In this document: piece after piece, positions 16,717 to 26,153 of the stretch | Layout: each line of letters starts with the position of its first letter | Numbering within the stretch: position 1 is the first letter of the stretch | DNA from: Nitrospinaceae bacterium | GTDB lineage: Bacteria > Nitrospinota > Nitrospinia > Nitrospinales > Nitrospinaceae | Length of the DNA stretch: 52,034 nucleotides | Assembly: GCA_029261395.1 (NCBI GenBank) | Contig: JAJDBJ010000012.1 | Location: forward strand, 1-52,034 | Direction: 5' to 3' | Position numbers and translations under genes: made by a program | Notes under the pieces: generated by a model | What the model saw: the letters and a program-made list of their open reading frames with translations, nothing else | Database searches by the model: none | Told to the model about the DNA's origin: nothing

Positions 16717-17514
16717 ATGAAAGTAGCGGGACAGCTCCGTAAAATGACCCATGAAGATGCGGACCCTATTGAATATTCCCTGAGTCTGGATGACAAGCCG
16801 GTGCCGGTTAATTCGGCGGTCGGTCAGGAAATGTCTTTAACGTTTCTAAATAAGATCACTTGCATTGAGTGCGGTCGGTCGATCAAAAAAACCTACAATC
16901 AGGGGTATTGTTTCCCGTGCGCCCGTGACCTTCCGGAAAACGCCATGTGTGCCGTGCGGCCGGAAAAGTGTGAGCATGAGTTTGGTAACGAGCAGGATCA
17001 AGAGTTTTTCAAGAAATACTGCAACGTCGATCATCTGGTTTATCTGTCGCTGACGTCCGGGGTTAAAGTGGGGGTGACTCGGAACTGGAATATTCCTTCA
17101 CGCTGGATCGATCAGGGGGCGGTGCAGGGTCTGGTGATTGCCCGCACCCCGGAACGAAAGTTTTCCGGTTTGATTGAAGTGGCTTTGGCGAAACATATGG
17201 CGGACAAGACCAACTGGCGCAAAATGCTCAAGGGGGAAGCGGATCCGGTGGATTTGCGGGAGTACCGTCAAAAAGCCAGGGAATGGATTCCTGCGGATCT
17301 TCAGCAATATTTTCTGGAGGATGAGGCCGTACAGGAACTGCATTATCCGGTGGTGGCGGTGCCTTCCAAAATAGTCAGCCATAATCTGGATAAGGAGCCG
17401 CAATTTCGTGACCGGTTGACTGGTATTAAGGGGCAGTATCTAATTTTTGAACAACGTGTGATCAATTTGAGAAAATATACCGGATACCATGTGGCGTTTG
17501 AAACATTCAGTTAA
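16717..17514 (+). CDS. DUF2797 protein with zinc ribbon
   Basis: A 265-residue protein of the DUF2797 family, recognisable from the Cys block C-I-E-C-G-R (about residue 49), the following Y-C-F-P-C, a later C-A-V-R-P-E-K-C, and the segment V-Y-L-S-L-T-S-G-V-K-V-G-V-T-R that matches the GIY-YIG-like strand of this family. The function of DUF2797 is not established. The four or more cysteines suggest a zinc site. No signal peptide. It lies 26 bases before an mgtC-like gene. Confidence 0.85.
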   Translation: MKVAGQLRKMTHEDADPIEYSLSLDDKPVPVNSAVGQEMSLTFLNKITCIECGRSIKKTYNQGYCFPCARDLPENAMCAVRPEKCEHEFGNEQDQEFFKKYCNVDHLVYLSLTSGVKVGVTRNWNIPSRWIDQGAVQGLVIARTPERKFSGLIEVALAKHMADKTNWRKMLKGEADPVDLREYRQKAREWIPADLQQYFLEDEAVQELHYPVVAVPSKIVSHNLDKEPQFRDRLTGIKGQYLIFEQRVINLRKYTGYHVAFETFS

Positions 17515-17540
17515 AAACAGTTTTGGTTTAAGGGGGTCCC

Positions 17541-18224
17541 GTGGATATTGAATTCAATTGGCTGATCGATTCTTCAGTTCTGTTCCGTTTGTTCCTGGCG
17601 GTGTTACTGGGCGGCGTGATTGGCATGGAGCGGGAGATGCACGGACGTCCCGCTGGGTTTCGCACGCACATTGTGGTCTGCCTGGGGGCAGCCATGCTGA
17701 TAGTCACGTCGGAATATTATCAGGACTCTATCGGTCCGGGAATGGTGTTTGACCCCAACCGCATGGCCGCCGGCATCATCACGGGGATCGGTTTTTTGGG
17801 CGCCGGAGCCATCATGCGCGAGGAAAACATGGTACGCGGCCTCACCACCGCCGGTTGTATCTGGTTTGTTGCCGGGTTGGGAATCGTGATTGGCAAGGGG
17901 CTGTACCCCCTAGCGTTGTGGGGAACTCTGCTGGTGTTTATCATGCTGGTTTTTTTCCGCTACGTGGAAAGCTGGATGTCGGTGGAAAAATATGGGGATT
18001 TGTTGGTCCGGATGGATCTCGAAAGTTACGAGTCGGTCAAAGACCGGTGCGCGGTAATCATCCGGGAAAACGGGTTCCTGGTTCAGGAAACGTGCTATCG
18101 GGTAGACCGGGTCAACCAAGAGGTCCAGTTGTCTTATGTGTTGGCCTACAGAAAAGGAAAAAGCCAGGAAGACTTGCTACTCTCGATCTCACGGCTGGAA
18201 GGAATCCGAGAGGTGAGCGGCTAA
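17541..18224 (+). CDS. MgtC/SapB-family membrane protein
   Basis: A 227-residue protein. The N-terminal 140 residues hold about four hydrophobic segments with the MgtC signature G-G-V-I-G-M-E-R-E and G-x-G-F-L-G-A-G-A-I-M-R-E. The C-terminal 80 residues form a soluble ACT-like domain. MgtC/SapB proteins are linked to magnesium stress and ATP-synthase control, but the role of environmental homologues is unclear. The start is GTG after AAGGGGG. Its 3' end lies in a long inverted repeat shared with the convergent desaturase gene. Confidence 0.88.
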   Translation: MDIEFNWLIDSSVLFRLFLAVLLGGVIGMEREMHGRPAGFRTHIVVCLGAAMLIVTSEYYQDSIGPGMVFDPNRMAAGIITGIGFLGAGAIMREENMVRGLTTAGCIWFVAGLGIVIGKGLYPLALWGTLLVFIMLVFFRYVESWMSVEKYGDLLVRMDLESYESVKDRCAVIIRENGFLVQETCYRVDRVNQEVQLSYVLAYRKGKSQEDLLLSISRLEGIREVSG

Positions 18225-18239
18225 TCTTCCTGGCTTTTT
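18158..18239. terminator. Bidirectional 15-bp inverted repeat between convergent genes
   Basis: AAAAAGCCAGGAAGA at 18158-18172 is perfectly repeated in inverse at 18225-18239. Each arm ends in a T run for its own direction. The loop is 52 bases and includes the mgtC stop codon, so the stem could act as a terminator for both convergent transcripts, though the long loop is unusual. Confidence 0.45.
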
Positions 18240-19126
18240 TATGCGGCTTCTTTGATGACCTTGCCAGTGAAATATTTGGCGGAGCCATCACGTTCCATAG
18301 TGGCGATCTGGATATTAGTAGCCAGACCGAGTGCCTTGAGACCTGAAATGACCATCCAAGTGGTGTCGATTTCCCAAGACCTCAATCCATGGCGCGCAGA
18401 TTTTGGAAAGGCATGGTGATTGTTGTGCCAGCCTTCACCCCAGGCGATAATGCCAACCCACCAGCAATTGGTGGCCAGGTCGTTGGTTTCGAAATTTTTA
18501 TATCCCCATTTATGAGCGGCGCTGTTGACCGACATGGTCTGCTGGTAAACAACGGCGAGGCGTACGAAAATACCCCAAACCACCCAGGGGAGTCCACCCA
18601 TCAGATAAAGCACTACTCCGAGCATGGCTTGAACGAGTACCATATTATTGCTCAGGAACTGATAAAATTTATCGTTGGAGAAATCCTTGGTGTATTCAAG
18701 CAGTTTACGCTTATCATCAAAGTCATGAGTCTTGTAAAAAGACCAGCCCAGATGAGACCACCAGAATCCCCTGCGGGCATTGTAGGGATCTTTATCGGTA
18801 TCGGAATTGGCGTGGTGCATTCTGTGTTGACCCACCCAGGTGATAGGAGAGGCTTGCATGGTCAGGGTTCCCATCAGTACGAAAAAATTGGCCAGCCATT
18901 TGGGAAGGTCAAAACTCCTGTGGGTCAGGTAACGATGAAAACCAAGACAAATCCCAAGGGATCCGGTCATCCAAACCAGGAGCACCATGACACCCACCGC
19001 ACTCCAGGAAAAAGTGTACTGGGGGAGGAATATTGCAGTTAAGGCAACGAGATGAATGAAGACGAAGCCGATCACATTCGCATAAGCCATCCGATGTTTT
19101 TGAGGTAAAGACTTGATTTGACCCAT
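18239..19126 (-). CDS. Acyl-CoA/acyl-lipid delta-9-type desaturase
   Basis: A 295-residue membrane di-iron desaturase. The three histidine boxes are intact: H-R-Y-L-T-H at 64-69, H-R-M-H-H at 101-105 and H-N-N-H-H at 234-238. Two pairs of hydrophobic segments flank them. It introduces a double bond into saturated fatty acyl chains, using oxygen, to adjust membrane fluidity. The ATG at 19126 has AAGGAAGG just upstream on the minus strand and is preferred over an in-frame ATG at 19153. The upstream divergent gap (19127-19316) holds small dyads such as GATAC-TCT-GTATC that may be operators. Confidence 0.92.
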   Translation of the reverse strand: MGQIKSLPQKHRMAYANVIGFVFIHLVALTAIFLPQYTFSWSAVGVMVLLVWMTGSLGICLGFHRYLTHRSFDLPKWLANFFVLMGTLTMQASPITWVGQHRMHHANSDTDKDPYNARRGFWWSHLGWSFYKTHDFDDKRKLLEYTKDFSNDKFYQFLSNNMVLVQAMLGVVLYLMGGLPWVVWGIFVRLAVVYQQTMSVNSAAHKWGYKNFETNDLATNCWWVGIIAWGEGWHNNHHAFPKSARHGLRSWEIDTTWMVISGLKALGLATNIQIATMERDGSAKYFTGKVIKEAA

Positions 19127-19316
19127 GGGGTACCTTCCTTTTAAATCATTCAATAAATTGATACTCTGTATCTGGTACTAGGGTACAGTTACTTTGCATT
19201 TCCTCGTGTAAAACTTATGTAACATTATGAGTATTCCGAGACACACTTAAGGTCTATTTTTTCAATGATTTGTAGGTTAAAATGAGTTTCTGGGGACACT
19301 CTCTGAGAGATAGGTC

Positions 19317-20291
19317 ATGATGAACAAACTCCGAACCCTTTTTCACCCTGTTTTTGTGTTTGTTGGGGTCCAGATTGCCTGGATTATTTTGATGGTCATT
19401 TGGATCAACTGGTATATCCAAAATAGCCGTGATTTTGAGGAATTCGCCAAAAGCATCAAACCAGAACTGTTTGATGCAGATTTGAACTGGGTGATCTTGC
19501 TGGAAGGCTGTTTTTTGATGATCGTGATTTTGGCAGGTGTTCTGCTGATATTTGTGTTCTGGGGCAAGCAGGCCCGGTTGAACCGCCTGCAGAGCAATTT
19601 TGTTTCCAGCGTGTCGCACGAACTGAAATCCCCCCTGGCCTCCATCCAACTTTACCTGGAAACGATGAAGCTTCAAAAGGTGTCGCCTGAAGAAGCGCAG
19701 GACTTTGTGGAAATTATGCTGACCGATACCGAACGCCTCTCAAGTCTGATCGACAACATTATGGAAGCCAGCGGAGCCGATCCCAAGGGTTTGCAGTTGC
19801 ATTTTCAGCCTGTGGAATTGAAGCCTTTTTTGAGTGAAGTGCTGGAGGGGCACCAGCGGCGATTTGCTGAAAAAGGGGTACAAGTCCATCTTGAGGTTCA
19901 GGATTGCCCGCCGTTGCAGATGGACAGGAGAGCAATGAAGATGGTATTTAACAATCTCATCGGCAACGCATTACGATACTCCCCCGATGGCAGTCCCTTT
20001 ACCATTCGAGTCAAAAAAAACGGGAAGTTTTGTGATATTGATTTCATCGATGCCGGCATGGGGTTGAGCGAAAAGGATTGCAAAAAAGTGTTCGGAAAAT
20101 TTTACCGCGTGCAGAATAAAGAGACTCAAAATATAGAAGGGGCTGGGCTGGGTCTCTACCTCACCCGGGAAATTGTGAAAAATCATAAAGGCAAAATAAA
20201 GGCAACCAGCGAAGGTCGGGGCAAAGGTTCGGTTTTTACGGTTTCTCTGCCCATGAACGGTTCCAGCCTGGAATCCAGAAACGGAATATAA
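19317..20291 (+). CDS. Sensor histidine kinase
   Basis: A 324-residue membrane kinase with two hydrophobic helices (about 12-34 and 57-82) and only a short extracytoplasmic loop of about 22 residues between them. The HisKA motif S-V-S-H101-E-L-K-S-P supplies the phospho-His. N-N-L-I-G-N-A-L (N box), D-A-G-M-G and the late G-L-G-L-Y complete the ATPase domain. The small sensor loop suggests membrane or partner sensing. The response regulator gene follows 14 bases later, so the pair is an operon, divergent from the desaturase gene. Confidence 0.92.
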   Translation: MMNKLRTLFHPVFVFVGVQIAWIILMVIWINWYIQNSRDFEEFAKSIKPELFDADLNWVILLEGCFLMIVILAGVLLIFVFWGKQARLNRLQSNFVSSVSHELKSPLASIQLYLETMKLQKVSPEEAQDFVEIMLTDTERLSSLIDNIMEASGADPKGLQLHFQPVELKPFLSEVLEGHQRRFAEKGVQVHLEVQDCPPLQMDRRAMKMVFNNLIGNALRYSPDGSPFTIRVKKNGKFCDIDFIDAGMGLSEKDCKKVFGKFYRVQNKETQNIEGAGLGLYLTREIVKNHKGKIKATSEGRGKGSVFTVSLPMNGSSLESRNGI

Positions 20292-20305
20292 ACTTCAGAG
20301 ATACG

Positions 20306-21010
20306 ATGAACACAGAAACTAAAATTTTACTGGTGGAAGATGAAAAACATCTCGCCAAGGGACTTTCGTATAACCTGGAGAAAGAAGGATATCAGGTCAC
20401 CGTGGCAGAAGACGGCCTGGCGGCTCTCGATTGTTTGCGGGAAGATAGTTTTGACATGATGATCCTTGATCTCATGCTTCCCAAGATGGGAGGCATGGAG
20501 GTTGTCAAGAAAGTGCGCGAAACCAACATCCGTTTTCCTGTTTTGGTGTTGACCGCCAAAACCACCGACGAGGATCGCACACTCGGGCTCGAAGCAGGGG
20601 CCGACGATTACATCACCAAGCCATTTCACCTGCCGGAACTTTTGTTGCGGGTTAAAGGAATCCTGCGACGCAAGGACTGGTATCAGGAACCCGTTCGCAA
20701 ACTGGAGTACTTTGAGTTTGACAATATGTGGGTGGATTTCAACACGGGGAAAGCCAAGGGGTGTGATGGCGAGTTTTACCTGACGTCCAAGGAAGTACTG
20801 GTGATGAATCTGTTGATCGTCAATCGCGGCAATGCGGTTTCCCGAGAGGAACTTCTCGAAAAGGTCTGGGGTTACAGTCCCAATACCGAAACGCGTACGG
20901 TCGATAACTTTATTTCACGTCTCCGGAAATACTTCGAAAAGAAACCGCAAACTCCTCGCTATATCGTCACCGTACGGGAAAAAGGATATCAGTTCACCGG
21001 AGCATCCTAG
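20306..21010 (+). CDS. OmpR-family response regulator
   Basis: A 234-residue regulator with a receiver domain (acidic pair E11-D12, phospho-acceptor D55, T-A-K near residue 79) and a C-terminal winged-helix DNA-binding domain ending in T-V-R-E-K-G-Y-Q-F. It is the partner of the upstream histidine kinase. The stimulus is not evident. The divergent desaturase gene is a candidate target from position only. Confidence 0.93.
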   Translation: MNTETKILLVEDEKHLAKGLSYNLEKEGYQVTVAEDGLAALDCLREDSFDMMILDLMLPKMGGMEVVKKVRETNIRFPVLVLTAKTTDEDRTLGLEAGADDYITKPFHLPELLLRVKGILRRKDWYQEPVRKLEYFEFDNMWVDFNTGKAKGCDGEFYLTSKEVLVMNLLIVNRGNAVSREELLEKVWGYSPNTETRTVDNFISRLRKYFEKKPQTPRYIVTVREKGYQFTGAS

Positions 21011-21028
21011 TCATTCCGATGTTGGGAA

Positions 21029-22834
21029 TTAAAAAGGAAGCTTGAGTTTATCCATTAATGAGCCGGCTCCCGGAATGTTTCCCAATAAAGCCTTTTCCGT
21101 GGCCTGACTCAGCAGGTCCTTGGAAGTAGATTCCTCGGTTTTTAAAATTTTCTTAAAATCCATCAAGCTGGCGACAGAACCGGTCGCCTCTGACAGAGGG
21201 CCGGCGGTCGAGGCGGCAATGGACTTTTTCAGATCGGTCTCAAACGTTTTTATCTTTTCATCGAAAAGTTTCCTGACGGATTTGGCCAGGATTTCATCGA
21301 GGTCAGTTTTGATGCTCAGGGTATATTCGTCTGGAGTTCCGTTGATCACCCCCTGAATGTAAAACTGATTGACGGTTTTCAGGACACTCCCAAGAACGCG
21401 GGACATCTCGTTTGCGGCTTCTCCCGTTTGGGCGAATGTAGCGCCATGAACCTTGACCGTGAAATCGCCTTTTACGTCTTGTTCGTTCTGGATATTGATT
21501 TTCCCATCGATGTCTGCAAACCCCCGGGACAAGGTCGCCCAGTCTCCAAGAGGAACGGGATTGATTTTCAGGGAGTCCACCTGGGTTTCCAGAAGGTCCG
21601 CCGCTTCGTTTCGGGTCCGGTCCAGAATCAATTTCAGTTTGAAATTTTTGAACACTTCGTTTTGGCTTCCGGTGAAGTTGAGATGAAACGGTTTTCCGTA
21701 AACTTTGGGATCATTGGTCAGACCTTGAAAACCCCCCTTCACATCCTGCTCCCAGATATTCATGGACAGTTTGGCCTGCCGGATTAAGAAATCGGGGAAA
21801 GGGTTGGGAGAAGCAAATTTTATATATTGCCCCTTGCCGCGTTCCATTTTTTCCGGTTCGGGCTCCGATTTGGAGTCGCTTTTCAAATAAGGACTGATCT
21901 TTTTGTAATACCCCCACGCTTTATCAATTTTGGTTTTCAAAGGCCCGGAAACCATTTGACTGACCAGTCCCGTTCCACCTTTCAAATCCAGTGAATATTT
22001 TTTTCTCAATCGATCAAAATCTTTTTGAGGCAGAGTCTTGATTTTGGAAGCCAGCTTTTTGGCCTGGCGGATGTCCGCTTCCAGATTCTTTTTGAAATTT
22101 TGGATGGTATCGATCCGGGCTTGGATATCGTTCCGCAATGCCTGGATTTCGGTGGTGATCGATTGAATGGCGCTCGGGTTTTTTAAATTTTTGCTTTTGG
22201 CTTGAAGGTCCTTGATGCGTTGCTGAATTTGTACCAGGCTTTCTTTGCTCAATTGCTGGTCAACCTGGGTTTGCCATTTGGTTTTTAGCGCTTCCAAATC
22301 GCTCTTGGTTTTCTTGACCACCTGCAGAGTTTCCAACGTTTCATTTTCAAGAATGTCTTTCGGATTTTTAAAATCAAGTCCCTGGGGTGCGCCAAATTGA
22401 GTGGAAGATTTATCCTCGGATTCTTTTCCGGATTCGGGTTCTGTGCTTGCCGGTTTGTAAGGTTTTGCGGGTGTTTCTCTTTTCTGATTCAGGCGCAGGC
22501 CTTCCACTATCATGTCGTCGATAATCACCTTTTTGGATAGTGCCCGGTTGCCATCAAAATCAAATTTGATGCGGCCGACCTGAACCAGGTTTTCATCCAG
22601 TTTATCGGCATTCGCGATTTGGAGGTTTCCAATGTCCATTGATTGGGACAGCAGTGAGGTGGACAGAGAACCCACATCAATCTGCGACTCGATCACGCTG
22701 GAACCCTGTTCTTCGATGGCGTCTTTAATGATGCCGTCGAGGAACAATACGAAAAATACGCCGATCAGGCCGGCGAGAACGGCAAAAACGGCGATCCCCA
22801 GAACTCTGAATTTCTTGTTGTTGGCAGGTTTCAT
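21029..22834 (-). CDS. TIGR03545-family envelope protein, AsmA-like
   Basis: A 601-residue protein anchored by one N-terminal membrane helix (about residues 11-33), with the rest outside the cytoplasm. The middle (about 180-290) is a long Lys/Gln-rich coiled coil. The region from 330 on is beta-rich with repeats resembling AsmA/DUF748 proteins. I recognise it as the TIGR03545 family of unknown function, whose genes usually sit beside a TIGR03546/DUF2062 gene, as here. The start codon overlaps the upstream gene's stop as ATGA, so translation is coupled. A role in lipid or envelope transport is only suggested by the AsmA resemblance. Confidence 0.82.
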   Translation of the reverse strand: MKPANNKKFRVLGIAVFAVLAGLIGVFFVLFLDGIIKDAIEEQGSSVIESQIDVGSLSTSLLSQSMDIGNLQIANADKLDENLVQVGRIKFDFDGNRALSKKVIIDDMIVEGLRLNQKRETPAKPYKPASTEPESGKESEDKSSTQFGAPQGLDFKNPKDILENETLETLQVVKKTKSDLEALKTKWQTQVDQQLSKESLVQIQQRIKDLQAKSKNLKNPSAIQSITTEIQALRNDIQARIDTIQNFKKNLEADIRQAKKLASKIKTLPQKDFDRLRKKYSLDLKGGTGLVSQMVSGPLKTKIDKAWGYYKKISPYLKSDSKSEPEPEKMERGKGQYIKFASPNPFPDFLIRQAKLSMNIWEQDVKGGFQGLTNDPKVYGKPFHLNFTGSQNEVFKNFKLKLILDRTRNEAADLLETQVDSLKINPVPLGDWATLSRGFADIDGKINIQNEQDVKGDFTVKVHGATFAQTGEAANEMSRVLGSVLKTVNQFYIQGVINGTPDEYTLSIKTDLDEILAKSVRKLFDEKIKTFETDLKKSIAASTAGPLSEATGSVASLMDFKKILKTEESTSKDLLSQATEKALLGNIPGAGSLMDKLKLPF

Positions 22835-23325
22835 GAATGTTTCCCGTAAAGATCCAAAACCTTAAGAAATTTCAACATGGGAAATTTTCCGATGAAGGCA
22901 TTGTAAACATCCCGGTATTTCACGACCAGAATGTTGAACAGGAAAAACAGAGGAATCGCGGCGGCCAGAGTGGAAATCAGACTGCCCATGACTATCGTGT
23001 TATTCAGGTTCGCCAGAAGAGATATGGGGCAACTGAAAAACTGGGTCCAGAACCCTTCCAGGCCGGGGGAGGTCAAAACAGCAAAACCCAATTGATGGAA
23101 TAAGGGGTCCAGGGCATAGGCAATCAGGGAAAACACACCACAGCTGACGATCAGCATGCTGATATTCAGATTGATGACCAGCGCCAGAAAAACGATGACC
23201 AGATTGTGAAGGCTGAGAAAGGGGGTGAGCCCGAGAATCGAACCGAAAATGATCCCCAGGCTGATTTGCCAGGGAGCCTCGTTGGAGTTCAGGGCCTTTA
23301 AAACTTTGATGATCAGACGGAGCAT
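22831..23325 (-). CDS. TIGR03546/DUF2062-family membrane protein
   Basis: A 164-residue inner-membrane protein with three to four hydrophobic segments. The segment S-L-G-I-I-F-G-S-I-L-G-L-T-P-F is the DUF2062 signature. Function unknown. It pairs with the downstream TIGR03545 gene through an ATGA start/stop overlap, as in other genomes. RBS AAGGTGG precedes the ATG. Confidence 0.85.
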   Translation of the reverse strand: MLRLIIKVLKALNSNEAPWQISLGIIFGSILGLTPFLSLHNLVIVFLALVINLNISMLIVSCGVFSLIAYALDPLFHQLGFAVLTSPGLEGFWTQFFSCPISLLANLNNTIVMGSLISTLAAAIPLFFLFNILVVKYRDVYNAFIGKFPMLKFLKVLDLYGKHS

Positions 23326-23604
23326 GAATCCACCTTCGGAAATAGACAGGTTGGAAAATCTACTCTAAGTTATGACTTAAAAAATATTCGGATAAGTGTA
23401 TCATATCCTCAGTCGAGGCCAACCTTTTTACTTGGATCAATCCACTTCCTTGCTTACCATGAAAGAAATATTCCGCTCGAAGGTTACTCTGGTTTAAAAT
23501 CCACGGGTCAACCTAAATGAGGTGACTCTGCCAACACTCTGGAATGGGCCGGATTGAGTTGACGACAGCTGTGCAGTAAAAACAATTGAAACGGATAGGA
23601 TAAA

Positions 23605-23811
23605 ATGGACCCAAATATCGAAAAACTACTCGTAGCATTTATGGTGATAATTGAAGAAAATGGAGGTTCCTGCAGTTTGGATACGGAAGCCTTCAACCGG
23701 TTGTATGAAGTTCGGCACAACAAGGGGATTCAGGTGCGTGAATCGAAAGACTCCATGGTCTTTACGATTGGAGATATGCCTGTCAACCCGGACGACGCCA
23801 TGCTGAATTGA
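23605..23811 (+). CDS. Small hypothetical protein, 68 residues
   Basis: An acidic 68-residue soluble protein (M-D-P-N-I-E-K-L-L) with no recognised domain. The reading frame, an AGGA ribosome site and a protein-like composition support it as a gene. It stands alone, 279 bases from the divergent DUF2062 gene and 94 before the porin gene. No function can be proposed. Confidence 0.6.
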   Translation: MDPNIEKLLVAFMVIIEENGGSCSLDTEAFNRLYEVRHNKGIQVRESKDSMVFTIGDMPVNPDDAMLN

Positions 23812-23905
23812 ACCCAGTTTTCTTTCGATGTGCATTAGGATACCGAGGGCCTGTCAACAGAGCGCTGGGCGGCCATTAAAAAAGTGACAGATTCAATTTT
23901 AGCTT

Positions 23906-25342
23906 ATGGTGTGGTCTAAACTCATTCGATCTCTCTGTCTGTGCGCCGCCTTTTTCCTGGGAGGCGCTTTGCTGTTGCTGGCCCGTCCAGTGATTGCCGG
24001 AAAAACCATTTCACCCCCGTCTTATAACCCTTCTCGTTACCTTGAAGACTACCGATATCTGAAAGATCCCGGCCGACGCACCGATTTCTGGGATCGACTC
24101 AAATACGTTCCGCTTGATGATGCTGGAGCGGTTTACCTGTCCTTCGGGGGAGAAACCCGTCAGCATTACGAAAGCATCCGTAACGAAAATTGGGGAGCGA
24201 CGGTCAAGGACAACAACGGCTGGTACCTGCAACGCTATTTGTTTCATGCCGACCTCCATGTGGGAGACCGGTTTCGCCTGTTCTCGCAGATTCAGAGCGG
24301 CATCGAAACCGGACGATCAGCAGGACCGCGCGGGGTGGACGAGGACCGGCTGGATATCAATCAGTTGTTTCTGGATTTTTCGCCATTGTCTTCAAAAAAT
24401 AAAAACCTCACGATCCGGATCGGTCGGCAGGAAATCATTTTCGGTTCCCGCCGTTTTTTCAATTACCGGGAGCGTCCCAACCTGCGCCTCAGTCACGATG
24501 CAGTGAAACTCATGGCAAAGATGGGCCGCGTGGATTTAACCGCGTTTGCCGGAAGGCCGGTACAGATCAGCCGCGATTATTTCGACAACAACTCCGGTAA
24601 CGAACACTCTTTCTGGGGCCTGTATTCGGTGACGAATATGATGAAGGGCGACGCGTTTGAGCAAAAACTGGATGCCTATTACATCGGCCTCAACCGCGAG
24701 CAGGCCCGCTTTGATCAGGGGACTGCCAACGAAATTCGCCATAGTGTCGGGTCACGGCTCTGGGGGAAATACGGCGCACTCGATTACAATTTTGAGTTTA
24801 TGTACCAGTTCGGGAGCTTTGGCGATGCAACGATCAGTGCCTACACCATAGCGTCAGACACGGGATATACCTGGACATTGGGAGCGGATTCCAAAATTCG
24901 CTTCAGTCTGCGGGCCGATATTTACAGCGGCGACGACGACCCGAACGATGCCGACCTCAATGCCTTCAATCCATTTTTTCCGAGGGGCAAACACATCAGC
25001 CAGCTGGCCGCTACCGGGTTGATCAACCAGCGTGACCTGCATCCCAAAATCAATATCCAGTTCAATAAACACTGGTTTTTGACGCTGAGTACGGAATTCA
25101 TCTGGCGGGACAGTCTGGACGACGGTATTTATTCCATTGCCAACGGTTTGTTGAGAACGGGGCAAGTGAGTCGGGCGCGCTATGTCGGGACTCAGCCGGA
25201 GGTGGAACTCAAATGGCAGGTGGATCGCCATCTCGATATCAAAGGGATTTTCATTTTCTTCGATGCCGGCCCCTTTATTCGGGAAACCCCGCCGGGCAAC
25301 GACATTGTTTACCTTGGCACCATGGCGACCTACCGCTTTTAA
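23906..25342 (+). CDS. Alginate-export-family outer-membrane porin
   Basis: A 478-residue protein with a signal peptide (about residues 1-32) and a beta-rich body ending in an aromatic residue (T-Y-R-F), typical of outer-membrane barrels. The F-G-G-E-T-R-Q-H-Y-E segment near residue 78 and the R-I-G-R-Q-E-I-I-F-G-S-R-R-F motif near residue 172 are characteristic of the AlgE-like alginate-export family. The substrate is not known; no alginate genes are nearby. Its stop overlaps the convergent DUF190 gene by four bases. Confidence 0.88.
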   Translation: MVWSKLIRSLCLCAAFFLGGALLLLARPVIAGKTISPPSYNPSRYLEDYRYLKDPGRRTDFWDRLKYVPLDDAGAVYLSFGGETRQHYESIRNENWGATVKDNNGWYLQRYLFHADLHVGDRFRLFSQIQSGIETGRSAGPRGVDEDRLDINQLFLDFSPLSSKNKNLTIRIGRQEIIFGSRRFFNYRERPNLRLSHDAVKLMAKMGRVDLTAFAGRPVQISRDYFDNNSGNEHSFWGLYSVTNMMKGDAFEQKLDAYYIGLNREQARFDQGTANEIRHSVGSRLWGKYGALDYNFEFMYQFGSFGDATISAYTIASDTGYTWTLGADSKIRFSLRADIYSGDDDPNDADLNAFNPFFPRGKHISQLAATGLINQRDLHPKINIQFNKHWFLTLSTEFIWRDSLDDGIYSIANGLLRTGQVSRARYVGTQPEVELKWQVDRHLDIKGIFIFFDAGPFIRETPPGNDIVYLGTMATYRF

Positions 25343-25686
25343 GAAGACTTCTTGTCATTCCCCTTGTAGAGAATAATCTTCACCTTCTCTTCGGTGATCA
25401 GCCCTTCGGTGATGATTGCATCAAGTTTGGGTTTGATCGCGTCGATCCTGGCCTGCGTGTCGGCGACCTCCACCACGATGGGCAAATCGGTGGACAGTCG
25501 TAAGATGGAGGTGGTGTGGGCATGGCTGGATTTTCCGAATCCGTCGATGCCGCGCAACACCGTCGCACCCGAAAGCCCCTCCTTTCTGAAAAATTCCACC
25601 AGATATTTGTAGAGGTGCTTGCCTTCGTGCATGGCGGACTCGCCGATAAAAATTCTCAATAAAGTAGCGTCGCTTTCTTTTTTCAT
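25339..25686 (-). CDS. DUF190 protein
   Basis: A 115-residue protein of the DUF190 family, recognisable from the start I-F-I-G-E-S-x-x-x-x-G-K-x-L-Y and the middle G-A-T-V-L-R-G-I-x-G-F-G. DUF190 proteins resemble PII-like trimers and often sit next to crcB, as here, where the crcB stop lies ten bases upstream. They may regulate the fluoride channel; this is inferred from neighbourhood. No catalytic residues seen. Confidence 0.88.
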   Translation of the reverse strand: MKKESDATLLRIFIGESAMHEGKHLYKYLVEFFRKEGLSGATVLRGIDGFGKSSHAHTTSILRLSTDLPIVVEVADTQARIDAIKPKLDAIITEGLITEEKVKIILYKGNDKKSS

Positions 25687-25696
25687 AATCGACTCG

Positions 25697-26065
25697 TTAT
25701 AGGTTCAAGGTGATGATTTTCCCGAGATAAACAGCCAGCAGGGTGAGGGCGACCGAACCGATGACGTTGACGCTGAACAGCAGGTGCTCCTGTTGTTCCA
25801 GCAGTTTGAACGACTCGTAACTGAAGGTCGACATGGTGGTGAAAGACCCCAGTAAACCGATCGATAGAAAGATTCGCGTTTCCTCGGTGAAGTATCCTTT
25901 GAACTCGGACAGGAACATCACCAGCGCCAGAATAAAACTGCCGATGAAGTTGATCGCCAGCGTGCCCAGGGGAAACGTCACCATCCCCGCCTGTATCCAT
26001 CCGCTGATCCAGTAGCGGAGCAACGCGCCGACGAATCCGCCCAGCCCTATCCACAAGACAATCAA
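25697..26065 (-). CDS. crcB: CrcB/Fluc fluoride channel
   Basis: A 122-residue inner-membrane protein with four hydrophobic helices. G-G-x-x-G-A-L-L-R-Y near the N-terminus, the N-F-I-G-S-F segment and G-x-x-G-S-F-T-T-M-S-T-F-S are the Fluc/CrcB signatures, including the central T-x-S-T-F. It exports fluoride as a dual-topology dimer. The TTG at 26065 is chosen because AGGAG lies seven bases upstream; an in-frame TTG at 26083 lies before that site. No fluoride riboswitch was recognised in the short upstream gap. Confidence 0.9.
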   Translation of the reverse strand: MIVLWIGLGGFVGALLRYWISGWIQAGMVTFPLGTLAINFIGSFILALVMFLSEFKGYFTEETRIFLSIGLLGSFTTMSTFSYESFKLLEQQEHLLFSVNVIGSVALTLLAVYLGKIITLNL

Positions 26066-26153
26066 AGATACACTCCTGTCCAAAACGTTTTAATCAACAT
26101 TTTCCCCATGATTTATACACTGTAATCTAATGAGTGAAAAGAATTTTAAGGTT

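Noticed and set aside
26066-26153. Fluoride riboswitch before crcB
   Set aside because: The 88-base gap does not show the conserved crcB-motif bases or pseudoknot.
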